Below, piece after piece: positions 22,404 through 33,074 of a stretch of DNA of 60,812 bases. The notes under the pieces were generated by a model that saw nothing but the letters and a program-made list of their open reading frames with translations, was not told where the DNA came from and searched no databases. Source of the stretch: Gloeophyllum trabeum ATCC 11539 (taxonomy: Eukaryota > Basidiomycota > Agaricomycetes > Gloeophyllales > Gloeophyllaceae); assembly GCF_000344685.1 (NCBI RefSeq), contig NW_006920430.1:227429-288240 (forward strand), in the 5' to 3' direction. The stretch's first letter is position 1. Each line of letters starts with the position of its first letter. Both the position numbers and the translations under genes were made by a program.

Positions 22404-23068
22404 GGCGCTAGATTGAACTTGGCTTGCACTGGCCATGGTCACAGCACACCACGCAACTTACTTATACCCCGAGTGTGGATAGGAGACCACATGGGGGTGT
22501 AGCAAAATTGACGGGACCATGCGCACACAAGAGGCGGAGTGGCGGGGATGGGAGCGTTTGCGAGGCGCGAAGCGCCTTCCGACGAGAACCGCGGAGGAGA
22601 GTGGCTCGCATAAGTGCGGGCTCGTGGACAGCCAAGGATTTACCCCCGTCTTCGAGAGACAGCCCAGTTCCACTAGGATGCGATACATTGTGATTAGCTG
22701 ATAGTATCCGCGGGGGGGAGGTTGATAGATGGGCACCCGGATCAATCAGCCAGCGTCAATTAATCAGTGACAGCTGTCAGAGTGCATGTTGGACTATCGC
22801 ACCTGATGGGCGAACGTGTGCGGCTTGTCAGTATTTTGGCTTCGCTGGCGGGATATTGATGATCCTATTGGGACAAGTCGGAGTGCCGAAAGAGGTTCCT
22901 CAGGTCGTAGAGATTCGGGAGTAATGCAATGCAATGCACGCGGATGAGAGAAAGTATAACTAACGATTGGCCAGAATGATAAGGCTAGAACCAGGTCATT
23001 GGCGAATGAAGCCCAGTGAAGGAACAGTCTAGCGGAACAGGGCACAGCCGTCATAAACCAGACAACGT
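22404..23068 (-). promoter_or_regulatory. GH25 promoter arm and F-box 3' flank
   Basis: Homologous, in opposite orientation, to 15900-16365, including the words cgcacacgttcgcccatca and gcgagccactctcc and the proximal ggggtataag TATA box about 60 bp before the ATG. A stretch of about 130 bp at 22660-22790 has no counterpart in the other arm and is therefore an insertion here or a deletion there. Confidence 0.6.
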
Positions 23069-24236
23069 CTACGAAGACAATTCCAACTCATCCTGAAAGC
23101 CATTAGAAATTCGACAGCCCAAGCAGGGACAGATGCAGCAGCTCACCGGCTTAGCAGATGCTTCCCCAAGGTAGTCATCCTAAATTGTGTAATATATATG
23201 AAAGGCTCGCAAATACGCCAACAAAGGATAACAAGCGGCTCACCGAAACGGCGCGTTTGCCCGCCTGTACTTCGAGCCAAATCTTCTTAGACTCCCTGTA
23301 CTTCCGCAATGGCGCTGCATGCAGCAGCTTGAGATTCCCCATCTCCTCTGCGAGCTGCCTCACTTGCGGAATGACAAATGCACTGAGTGGGCCATACTGC
23401 GATTCGGTCGGGTACCACGACACTGGCTCGAGTACAAAACGTTGGATGTCTGGAAGGACATCGGCTCTGATAGATCCCATGGGGAGAGATGCCAGTGCTT
23501 TGGCGTCGCCATCCCTGCCTAGTACACGCCGCAGGATCTCACAGGACCCCGAGCCTGAGATAAGATGGATGCCGGAGAACCGCACGTAGGATAGCTTGTC
23601 CGTGACAATCCTCGGGGAGAACACGAGGCACAAGCTCTCGATTACACCCGTCGAGGGCCACCACGCACACAGGATATGCAAATGCGTGAGACCTGGCATG
23701 GAGGGCGGCAGCTCTTGCGGCAGGTTGCGGAGCGACGGGAACCGGTCCTCCACCAGACGCAGCGTCAGGTGCGAGAGCCTCGGGAACTCCGTGGTGAGGA
23801 GGGCAGGGAACATGGCGAATTGCCAGGATGGGTTATGAAAGAGACATGTAAGTGTCTCGAGGGACGGCGCGACGAGGGTAAGGATAGTCTGGACACGCCG
23901 AGCCATGTCATGCCCAGTTTTCTCCCGCATTTTTCGGGTGATATCGTCCCCGACACTCCGTCCGAGTACGTCGGGCGCGTACTGGCTGTCACTCGTCGTG
24001 TCAGAGACGAACAGATTGCGGACGGTCTGTTGTGTTTCGCGGGGTGCGGCTGCCAGCGCTCGCAGGAAGCGTCTAGTCTGCTTCTCGCCGGCCAGCGCGG
24101 CGGACCTAAACCTGTATGGCTCCGTCAGCGTGCACAAGTGCTTTGATACGAAACGCAACGAGCAAGCTGTCGGTCCCCCGTCGCAGCACGCGGACGAGAC
24201 GATGTCGAGGAGGATTTCAGGAGGAAGGGTATCCAT
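23069..24236 (-). CDS. F-box protein of the local expanded family (copy 3, intact)
   Basis: Paralogue of the 14704 gene. Exon 1 is 23244-24236 (993 nt, 331 codons), the same length as copy 2, followed by an inferred intron (23093-23243, donor cggtgagc) and a 24-nt last exon ending DELELSS at 23069. Without splicing the frame ends at 23175. The F-box is MDTLPPEILLDIVSSACCDG with FVSKHLCTLTEPYRFRS. The C-terminal part contains VIPQVRQLAEEMGNLKLL. Substitutions relative to copy 2 cluster in the region after the F-box (APDVLGRSVGDD, REKTGHDMARRVQT), where target binding would be expected. The promoter at 24237-24380 has TATAAG 75 bp upstream (24306-24311, minus) and the distal gaaacaccgggc block. 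The target is unknown. Confidence 0.85.
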
Positions 24237-24380
24237 ATGCCCGTCGACTGCTACGGTGGTGGTTAGTTGGGTGATAAGAAAGAGGTACCCTGAGTTGAGC
24301 ACGTCCTTATAGCACTTATAGTACTATATCAGTTCATGATTGCCAGATGATACGGATCTGAATGAAACACCGGGCATTGG
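24237..24380 (-). promoter_or_regulatory. Promoter of F-box copy 3
   Basis: Contains the family pyrimidine tract, a TATA box at 24306-24311 and the conserved distal words ccagatgatacgg and gaaacaccgggcatt (24345-24376). These also occur upstream of copies 1, 4 (26205-26260) and 5 (32470-32525). Confidence 0.5.
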
Positions 24381-24830
24381 TATTCATAGTATGGGGCAGA
24401 TCCCATGCCATATACGCGCAGAAACGGTATTCCTTGGATTTCGTACTTCACAGTAATAGGGGCCATTACGAACGTCCGTAGCGCCCAAGTACTTCAGCTG
24501 TTTCCCTGTTGTGGACCAGAGGAAGATCAAGAGGCTACAGCGCGAGCACATCATGGTACCGGTGGCAGTTGTGATTCAAGAGGCACAACTGCAGCTACTG
24601 GATAATTATCGCGGCCGGACCACGACGGCACGACTCTAGATCTACTCTCTTGAAGTCTCTTCATTAATTCGTCCCAAACTGGCGATTGCGACTGCATGGA
24701 CGAAGGGAGATATATTGACAGAATATAGTAGTGATTGGAAGGGCATTACAACTAAACGGCAGGATACATCGTTTGCACGTAGAGGCGTCCCTACTAATGA
24801 ATCGGGACGGTCAAGACACTCACGCTAAAA
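24381..24830. other. No gene seen
   Basis: Between the F-box promoter and a gene fragment. No recognisable motif or repeat. Confidence 0.35.
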
Positions 24831-25115
24831 CCAGAAGCGGTATAATGAACAGTTTGTCCAACAGCGATGACGGAAGCGACGGAGTTGACAGCAGTTGGGG
24901 TGCTGGGAGTGTTTGATGCCTCCTCCGAGCCGCTCAGCACCTGCGCCGTCCCGCTCTTGGTCCCGCCGTCGCCGACGCTGACCCTGGAGGGTAGCTGGAA
25001 CACGAGGTCCGCGGGCGGAGAGATCGTGTTGGACACCTAAGCCAAGCAGTCAGTTTGTACATATTACTACGGTTTCCTTATACCTTGGTCAGGCAGACGG
25101 CGAGCCGGTGCCGTT
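24831..25115 (-). pseudogene. Orphan exons of an unidentified gene
   Basis: On the minus strand, 24837-25036 reads SNTISPPADLVFQLPSRVSV then DGGTKSGTAQVLSGSEEASN with good codon quality. It is bordered by an acceptor (cttggcttag before gtgtcc) and a donor-like gtgagtgtc. An upstream piece ending CLTK before a gtataagg donor lies at about 25086-25115. There is no start, and the 5' side runs directly into the F-box pseudogene copy 4. This is probably a fragment stranded by rearrangement. The family was not recognised. Confidence 0.4.
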
Positions 25116-25244
25116 CCTATCAGGAAGCGTGCTGTGGAGGTAATCACCCTCACGGTTGTCGCTGATAATCTGGGGGGACATCAATAAAGCAACAGGGATT
25201 TCATGCTTGAGGTATACTTGTTGCATGTAGTGACTCGTAGACCA

Positions 25245-26127
25245 CTGCAGGCAGCGGCTTGAAAGTCCCCATCTCATTTGCGAGCTGTCTCACTGCGAGT
25301 ACACGCTACTGCCACTCGTTTGGCACCCCGTCCCGCTGGCTCAAGTGCGAAGCACTAGACGCCAAATAGCATACCGGTCCTGACGGATCCCACCCAAAGG
25401 GGTGTTTGGGTGTCCCCGACCCTGCATAGAGTCCGCCGCAGGATCTCAGGGCACCTGGAGTCGATAAGGATGCCCGAGAAGTGCACATACGCGAGCTCGT
25501 GCTTGTCGGCGACAATCCCTGAGGCGAACACGGGGCACAAGAGATTGAGTATCGCTGCGGAGGGTTTCGAAGAGCAGTGTATATGCAGGTCCGTGAGACT
25601 GAAGGGGGCGAATCCCGAGGAAGTTATCCGATTGATATCAGCCAGGCATCTACTACATGCAGTCAGGTGCGGGAGCTTTGGGAATTCCGTGGTGAGACGG
25701 GCGGGGAGCATGACGGAGTGCCGGAATGCGGTGCAGATCAGACAAGTGAGGGTCTCGAGGAAGACGAGAGTCAGGATACCCTGAACGCTCCGAAACATCT
25801 GGGCCGACACTTGCTTCTGCATATTTTGGGTGACGTGGTTCCCAATATTCCGTCTGTTGATGAAGGGTGCATACTGCCGGTCGTCCGCGTCGGAGACCTA
25901 TAGGTAGCGGACGGTCTGTTGTCTCGGGGGGTGCGCCAGCCAGCACTCGCAGGAAGCGTCTGGTTTGCTTCTTGCCACAAAGGCGGTGGACCTAAACTTG
26001 TATGACTCCGTCAGCGTGCACAAGTTCTTTGAGACAGAACGCAGCGAACAAGCCGTCGGTTACCCGTCGCAGCACACGAACGAGACGATATGGAGGAGAA
26101 TCTCAGCAGGGACTGCTTCGGTGTGCG
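25245..26127 (-). pseudogene. F-box protein family, degraded (copy 4)
   Basis: Start codon lost (the position of MDTLPP reads TEAVPAEILL), but HIVSFVCCDG, RSVSKNLCTLTESYKFRS and many later segments remain, for instance SAQMFRSVQGILTLV, TTEFPKLPHLT and VADKHELAYVHFSG. They are spread over frames by indels, for example near 25955 and 25850. Flanked on the 5' side by the conserved F-box promoter (TATATAAG near 26173). Its 3' part and its upstream flank match copy 5 at 31.5-32.4 kb, so the two belong to one segmental duplication. Confidence 0.85.
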
Positions 26128-26831
26128 TTCGTTGGGTAAGAAAGAGGCACCCTAAAGTGAGTTGTGCAGGCCTTATATAGCAATACTTACATCAGTTCAC
26201 GTTGTTAGATGATACGCAGCGAGCATGGACCTGAATGAAACACCGGACATTTTGAACAGTGAATGCTTGCTAATTCCGCTTATCCACAGGTCAGTGGCTG
26301 CTGCGACACGACATGGTGTGCATGTCCATCCTTTTACCCGGTGTCCTGGTAACGTCTGAAGTACCGACTCGAGCCGCCATGACCGAGAGGTACTGCGAGA
26401 TACTGCGAGCAAGGTGCAACAGAAAAGGGCTGAATGGACAAACTGGGGCAGGGGCGGCTCTAGGACGATGGAAGTGGAGGAGGGGAAATTGGTGCCGAGC
26501 GGGTAGACTCTGACAGCAGTACCTGGGGCAGGGTATTGAGCGAGCGTGCGCGCACGCGCAGCCTGCACTTCATTGTCCAAGGTGATAACAAAACCTCTTG
26601 GAATCCATTACAGCAATGAACAAGTACAATACCATATGTGACATCTGCTTGCAGTTAGCTCGCAACCCACAATTACGTCGTGTCTGATTTGCTTTCGCAC
26701 AGACAAAGACCTTGAATGGAGAGTAATGTCTTCAGCAAACCATATACGCTTCAGGGGTTCCACGCCCTTCCACTCATCTGTATATCAGGACTGAACTTAC
26801 AGCGTACAGTATCTCTTCGTACGTCTAGCGT
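26128..26831. other. Duplicated intergenic segment
   Basis: Homologous to 32376-33074, between F-box copy 5 and the MFS gene. Shared words include ccggtgtcctggtaa, cctcttggaatcca and tgtgacat followed by gcttg. No gene. Confidence 0.6.
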
Positions 26832-26925
26832 CTACGACCGCCCGGTCTTTGGCAAAACCTTCTCCTTGATGAAGAACGTCACAATCAGCGCCGCGCTCCT
26901 CGTCGCGACCAAGAACCAGAATGGG
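26832..26925 (-). pseudogene. 3' end fragment of the MFS transporter
   Basis: Encodes FFIKEKVLPKTGRS and its stop, matching the C-terminus of the intact MFS gene at 33075 (FFIKEKVLPKTGRP). The match stops at about 26925, within codons for FWFLVAT, where the sequence switches to a copy of the 18.6-kb F-box gene's 3' end. Confidence 0.85.
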
Positions 26926-27430
26926 GTGGGACTTGACGGGCAGGGGAAGGAGAGAGGCACGCTGACGGTGCCCGACCCGCCCGAAGACGGGGCGAGCGGG
27001 TATATATGAAGCGTGGAGGGCGCGGTGGGCGGCGGGGGTGGGGTTTTTGCCGGAGTTCGGGGTGGTGATTGGGGGTGGGGGCGGGGATCTGGAGAAGGTG
27101 TAGGTGAGTGTTCCCTGATTTTGATGGGTTTTGGGTGTTTATAAGAGGGTGTAGTGATTGACGTGGTCGCTGTAGGTGGATAGGGCGGTGAGTGCGACGT
27201 CGCCGTGGAGGATGTATTGAGCGCGGGTGCTCGCTGGCTGCTCTTTGGTGTCTGGTGTCTGCTCCCACTCCTGGATCCCCCGATTCTATGGGATCGCTCC
27301 CCACTCACGGGCATGACTTACTCCTCTCGTCACATTTGCGGTCGTTCACATCGGGCATTTTCCATGCATGGGTTTTGGTCGGGCTGATTTATAGTCGTAT
27401 CTAATAAGGGCGGGTTGTATATATGGTGTA
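26926..27430 (+). pseudogene. 3' end fragment of the GC-rich F-box gene
   Basis: Copy of about 19560-20290. It encodes a degraded LVVLDPPADGAGGYEAW (here LTVPDPPEDGASGYI then a shift), GVGFLPEFG and a premature stop just before the intron. The same 72-nt intron and last exon (GTGGAT...TATTGA) follow at 27175-27220. The downstream flank is also copied, with a deletion of about 190 bp. Confidence 0.82.
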
Positions 27431-28073
27431 AACCTGGTATTTACTACTACTTAGATTTACTGTACCTATAAATAGGCTGCCTTGGGGAGGAGGCTTTATT
27501 TCGCTAGGAGATCTAGAAGTTACAGTGCGTTCTCCGGGTGTCTGTGGTATCGCCCAACGATTATCATACGTGTGCGGTGGTCGTATCGGAGATGTTTGAG
27601 CAAGACTGCTGGACATGTAAGTATTTCGGGCGGTGTGCTAGGGGGAATTCGAAGCGTTTTATTGACTTCTTGCCGTGAGGTCTGCTGCACAGAACCGTGA
27701 GCGTCCACGGGACCGAGCTTTAACCCCCCCCCCTGGCGGTGTCAATATTGATATGATACAGGGCAACCTATTACTTCGACAGAGTTAGCTGGATACATTC
27801 GAAGTTCGAATTAATATTCATTGACACGATTCACCGATGTCCGCAGCGAGCGCAACTGAGCATTGCAAAACGTCACATTCGAGTTACAGGAAGTGAGTAC
27901 TGGTACGTAGTGGGGAAATACAGCTGCTGTTTACTCGTACACGTACGATTCAGAGAAAATTTGACCCGCCGGGTGCGTTGAGTCCAGCCTCTAGTTAGTG
28001 ACCATATATCTCGAGTCTGTATCGGCGTCCCGAGCTCGAAAGAGCGCATGCGGCACATGCGAGTCGCCACGAA
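27431..28073. other. No gene seen
   Basis: No coding signature. A run of nine C lies at about 27725-27733. It separates the duplicated block from the coiled-coil gene. Confidence 0.35.
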
Positions 28074-30559
28074 TCAAGCAAGCCGTCCAGTCTCCTCCTT
28101 CTTCCGCCGGAACGCCTCCTCAAACTTCAACCCGCGCATGCGCTCGTCCGCGCGAAACAGCCCCTGGTATTTCACCACCATCCCCTCGAGCTGCACAACA
28201 TGTTTCTGCTCCCAGCTCGAGAACTCCGACCGGCGGGCGTCTTCGGACCGCCTCCACCGTGCTTGTCGTCTCTTTTGGTCTTTTTCGAATTTCTTTCGGC
28301 TGTCTTGAAGGTATGCGAGGAATTCCTCCCTCCTTTCGGTCTCGGCGTCGCGGAAGAGAACTCTGCGCTCCGCTTCGCTTGTCTGGAAGTCTTCGGCCCT
28401 CCGCATCTGGGAGTCGAGAAAACTGTCGTCTTGAGATACTTCCTGTGCACGCCATAGACACCTCCACGCAAGTTGGGCCTGCGCAAAGGCGTGCTCACGA
28501 CTCGCTTCGCTCACGGTGAATTCCTGCCGGCGTTTCTTCATGTTCTTCTGGAATAACATCTTCATCTTCTCTTGTGATTCTTGAAACAGCTTTTGGTGGT
28601 CCTGCTCGTGGATCACTTTCGCCTAGAGAAATGTCAGTTCTGTATGCCAGCTGCAGAAGTCGCTGGAATCCCGTCACTCGCCTCTCTTCCCCGAGGTTGG
28701 TCAGGAATGGGTAGTGGTTTGCCAATGTGAATCGGTGCGGTTATACTTCGTATTGCCTAGGGAAGACATAGGTCAACGGACGCTTGACTCTCAAGACAGC
28801 TGCATATAAGCAGTACGCACCACACCTGTCGCAGGTGCTGACGATCTTTCCGCGCCGGCCATTGACTTGAGCATTCGCTCAAACGGAGTCCTTTTTGGTG
28901 CACGCATTGGTGCGATCGGTGGCGGAGTCTCTTCTTCAGCCTCACCGTCTCCGCTCATTTCTCCGTCTGATGAATCTGACTCGCTCACCTCGCTGCTTGA
29001 TGAATCTGAGTGCGTCTTCTCGTCCATCGAGTCGCCTCGTTTTGCCCGTCTGTCTCTGTTCTTATTCGCTATGCGATGTCGGACGGATGCCCATTCTGAC
29101 TCTTCCCCCTCGAGGGTGGGGTCCAGGCTGCAGGCGACTTTGAGAAATGCCAGCATTTGCCTAGCCCGGGCGTCATCTAACCAATCAATCTGACGTTCGG
29201 CAACCTCATCTACCGTGCACTGCATCGCCCGCATGACGTCGTCTTGTGCTCCTGCCATAGCTTTGTACGAGGCATTTATCCGGGATTCACAGACTTCGAA
29301 GTGGTGTTGCCATTCGTCCAAGACTTCCTGAAATGTGATTTCGGCATCGTCGGGCGAGCGTGCTTGCTGCTGGGCATGAAATATCTTGTCATACGTTTCC
29401 ATCTCCTGGGTGAACCTATGCGCTGAATCATGCATCTTCGACTCGAACATCGCGTCTCTGTCGGCCCCTGCGCAAGCCCGAGTTGTTTCCTCATCGACCC
29501 AGCGCTGTTCCATTTCCTGTTCCTGGTCTTTGAATCTTTGTTCACGGTTGGCCTGACTTTGTTGGAATTGTTCACCAAGGGACAACAACGCGATCTTCGT
29601 GCCTCCAGGGCCAGCGGCTTCGTTTCCAGCGGGAGGAGTTTCGCTCTCCTGCTGACACCGCCCTTGGCCTGCGTTTTGGCCCGGGTTTGGTACGGTGACA
29701 TCATCTCCGGGAGGATCTTGCAAAGAAGCGGGGATATCTTCCCTCTGCGTATTCGCGGGCTGCTCTTCGTCCTCATCACTCACTAAGCTGTCAGGGTCAC
29801 TGGGAGGAGGAGAAGCCTCCTGCCCCGAGGCGGCTCTGTCGATAGTGTTTGTAAGCGCCTGTTCTCCCTCCGAGGTTCCCGATAACGGCATAGGTGCAGT
29901 GGTCCGTAAGGTGTGCAACACGTCGGCTGCTGATGTGTCGGTGGTTTTCCCCCGCGACGTCAGACACTCAACGATCTGCACAGGAGTCAGAAAAGCACTG
30001 CACCGACAATAGAAGACTGACCACTCGAGCCGCCTCTTCCTCTCTTTCCCTATGCGAGACTTCGAAGTCCGCGTGAAACACCGCCACCCAAGGTCGGAGA
30101 ATATCATGGAATTGCTGCTCGTACCGATGCTTGAGAAAAGCGCAGATGTCCTGCCAGTGCTGGCGGTGGTGCTCTGACACTGGACCGCGAGAGTCAAGCC
30201 AGTTTGATGATTGCGTCTCCTGCAACTCCAACGCGGTCATGACCTGGCCATGGCAGAACACCATTTCACTCTGAAATGCCGCACTTCTTGCCACTCCCTT
30301 CTTCTGAACATACAGCTCCTGCGAGTCTTGTGCTTCTCGGAAGGCCTTCCAGCGTACCTGAGCAGCGCTCGCTCGTGTTTCATCAATGCTCAGAATGAGC
30401 TCGCTGAATGCCTTGGCCCGAGCACGCTCGCCTGCCTGATGGTCGATTTCGGCTAGTAAGGCCTCATGACGCTGATCCCGAAGGATCTCCTCGAATGCTT
30501 CCTCGCGGCCGAGCTCTTCCCTTTGGAACCGTTCCTGAAGGAGACGGTCTGATTCGAGA
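28074..30559 (-). CDS. Large Arg/Glu-rich coiled-coil protein, unknown family (copy 2; 5' end unresolved)
   Basis: Four conserved exons on the minus strand: 30022-30559, 28821-29975, 28682-28756 and 28074-28622 (2317 nt, at least 772 residues). The protein is mostly charged helix: an N-terminal helical part (RFQREELGREEAFEEILRDQ), a disordered acidic/Pro linker (SDPDSLVSDEDEEQP), a second helical part with FTQEMETYDKIFHAQQQARS and MQCTVDEVAERQIDWL, a Ser/Asp-rich acidic stretch (SSSSEVSESDSSDGE), then a third helical part ending RRSEFSSWEQKHVVQLEGM. No enzyme motif, signal peptide or TM segment is seen. Exon 3 (75 nt) equals that of copy 3 but needs a GC donor (GAGAG|GCGAGT). Upstream of 30559 an acceptor (ccatccag) suggests one more 5' exon at about 30587-30690, yet I found no convincing ATG there, so the start may be lost. 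Function is unknown. Confidence 0.72.
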
Positions 30560-31439
30560 CTGGATGGTGATGGTGATGAGCGTCACCTTGCACAGCGAAA
30601 GGTGTCGCAACACACCTGGACATCCCAGTAGTGGGTCGAGTTGGACAAGCAACTGACGGGGCTGCGGATAATCAGAGCGGGAGAGGGGCCGTTTTGTACA
30701 GCGCATTGACGCTATCATCTGAATATTCAGCTGGGAACATACGTGACATCTCTGTGTAGCGCTTCCTGACCTAAAGCCATCCAGGGTGGGGACCAGGGCA
30801 ATGTATCAGCTTGTTCCCTTGACCAGTGTCATCTTGAGTGTTCGGAGGAAATCTGTCTATTGAGTTGACCATTCAGTCCAGTTGAAAGGTTTTTCATAAG
30901 TTCCCTGGAAGACTTGAAGACGCTCAAGAGATGAAATCGACGACGGAACCCTCTGAGCAGGTTGCTTGACTCGGAGTCTGGTTCGGCCGACTGGGCGTCC
31001 CTTGGGCGTCGCCTCTTCCCACTGGTCGGATTTGATACCCAAACTGGTGGTACAGCGCATGCAGCGGTGTCTAGCGTACCTGGTAGTTGACTTCCATTTG
31101 ATCAGTCATACTGGACGCCACGGCGTTTACTATCCGGTCTAAGCGATATCCCGAGCAGCAAGGTTGAAAATAAGAACTGTGCAAGGCTTGGAATCGCTCT
31201 ATTGATACATTAGACAATGACTGGAGAGTCATCAACCCGGTCTCCCGTCCGGTTCCTGATCTGGCATCTCTTTGAGAGTGTCCCTCTATACGGTTGATCC
31301 CATGGACTAGCTGAATGTCATTGTATAATAGTGAACCTTGTTCTGCTGCCTGTCAACGTCCAGCAGACGTTCACCTGGTACTTATTATGCTATATCAGCT
31401 GACTGGCTCAGCAGCCGATCTCCTAAGGTGTTCATACTA
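30560..31439. other. 5' flank of the coiled-coil gene, no other gene seen
   Basis: 30587-30690 may contain the first coding exon of the coiled-coil gene (see that entry). From 30700 to 31439 nothing coding was recognised. Confidence 0.35.
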
Positions 31440-32375
31440 AGTTGAGTGATATGAATTGGCCCGGAAATATGCCAACAAAAGGATAACAAGCGGCTCACCA
31501 AAAAGGCGCGTTTGCCCAACTGCACTTCCAACCAGAGTCGTCCGCGGAGGCGCTGCAGGCAGCAGCTTGAAGTGCCCCATTTCATCTGCGATTTGCCTTC
31601 CCTTTTGAGTACACCCTGCTGCCAATTGTTCGCCCCATCCTGCGAATTCGATGCCGCTGGCTCCAATGCGAAGCACTGGATATTGTCAGATTGCACACCG
31701 GCCCTGGCTTATCACATCACCGGGGGGGGGGGGTGTTACTGGGTATCGCTAGCCTTGTCTTAGTCTAGGATCCGCCGCAGGAGTTCACAGGGACTCGTAG
31801 TTGACTCGTAGTCGACAAGGATCCCCGAGAAGCGCACATAGGTGGGCTTGTCAGCGACGATTCTGGATGCGAAGACGGGACACAAGCCAGGCCTCTACTA
31901 CATGTAGAGTCAGGTGCGAGAGCCTGGGGAACTCGGTCCTGAGGAGGGAGGGGAGCACGGCATATTGCCAGGATGCGTGGTAGATCAGACATGTGAGTGT
32001 CGCGAGGATCGGCGCTACGAGGGTCAGGATACCCTGAACGCCCCGAACCTTTCATCCCCTAGTTGCTCCCGCACCTTCTGAGCGACGTGGCTCCCAGTAT
32101 TCCGTCTGTCGATGAAGGGCGCATACTGTCGCTCGTTCGTCGCGTCGGAGACGAACAGGTGGCGGACGGTCTGTTGCGTATCGGGGGGTGCAGCAGCCAG
32201 CGCTACCTGGCCTGGTCTGTTTCTCTCCGGCCAGCACGACGGACCTAAACCTGTATGATTCCGTCAGTGTGGACAAGTACTTTGCGACGGAACGCAGTGA
32301 GCAAGCTCTCGGTCTCCCGTCACAGCACGCAAACGAGACGATGGAGAGGAGAATCTCAGGAGGGAGGGTATCCAT
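31440..32375 (-). pseudogene. F-box protein family, degraded (copy 5)
   Basis: Begins with an intact MDTLPPEILLSIVSFACCDG and RSVAKYLSTLTESYRFRS, then loses the frame after AGEKQTR, where the family has RFLRALAAAPRE. The remaining pieces (NIGSHVAQK-like, GILTLVAPILATLTCL-like, SQMKWGTSSCC) sit in different frames. A run of nine to ten G at about 31723-31732 interrupts the part before the C-terminal segment. The upstream region carries the family promoter, but with the TATA box altered to tcataag. Confidence 0.85.
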
Positions 32376-33074
32376 GTGCTTGCAGACTGATCCGGTGGGC
32401 TTGAGTTAGGTAAGAAGAGGCACCCTAAGTGAGGCAAGCCTTATGATAGCAGTGCTTACATCAGTTCATGACTGTTATGAAATACGCAGCGACCACGGAT
32501 CTAGATGAAACAGCGGTCATTCTGATCAGTGAATGCTTGTTAGTTCCGTATATTGATTGGCTGCTGCGACACGATGTGTTGTCCACGTCCATCCTTTGAC
32601 CCGGTGTCCTGGTAATGTCTGCTGAAGTATCGATGCCATGATCCAGAGGACCAGCGAGACACTGCGACCAAGGTGCGACACAAAAGGGCTGAATGGACGA
32701 ACTGGGAGGGGGGGTCCAGGACGATGGAACCTGGGAGGAGGGAAATCTGGTGGCGAGGGGTATACTCTTATAACAGTACATGGGGCAGGAAGTTGAGCGG
32801 GCGTGCGCGCATGCGATCGTCCTGAGTGACAACAGAACCTCTTGGAATCCAATATAGCACTGAACAAGGACAATGTCATATGTGACATATGCTTGAAGTT
32901 AGCTCGCAACCCACAACCATGCCGTGTCTGATTTGCTTTCGCACAGACAAAGACCTTAAATTGAGAGTATTGTCTTCAGCAATCCACGTACACTTCAGTG
33001 ATTCTACGCCCTTCTACTCAATGTATATCAGGACTGAACTTACAGCGTACAGTATCTCTTCGTACGTCTAGCGT
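32376..33074. other. Intergenic, source of the duplicated segment
   Basis: Contains the F-box copy 5 promoter (to about 32530) and the 3' flank of the MFS gene. The whole stretch has a diverged copy at 26128-26831. Confidence 0.55.

Noticed and set aside
28074..30197. Two separate genes instead of one for each coiled-coil locus
   Set aside because: The short 75-nt exon (AIRSITAPIHIG / GIRNITAPTYIT) is conserved between loci and links the long and the C-terminal exon in phase, so one gene is more likely.
30587..30690. First exon of coiled-coil copy 2 with an ATG at about 30706
   Set aside because: The ATG frame does not join in phase to the next exon; the phase-compatible frame has no ATG before a stop, so no start was assigned.
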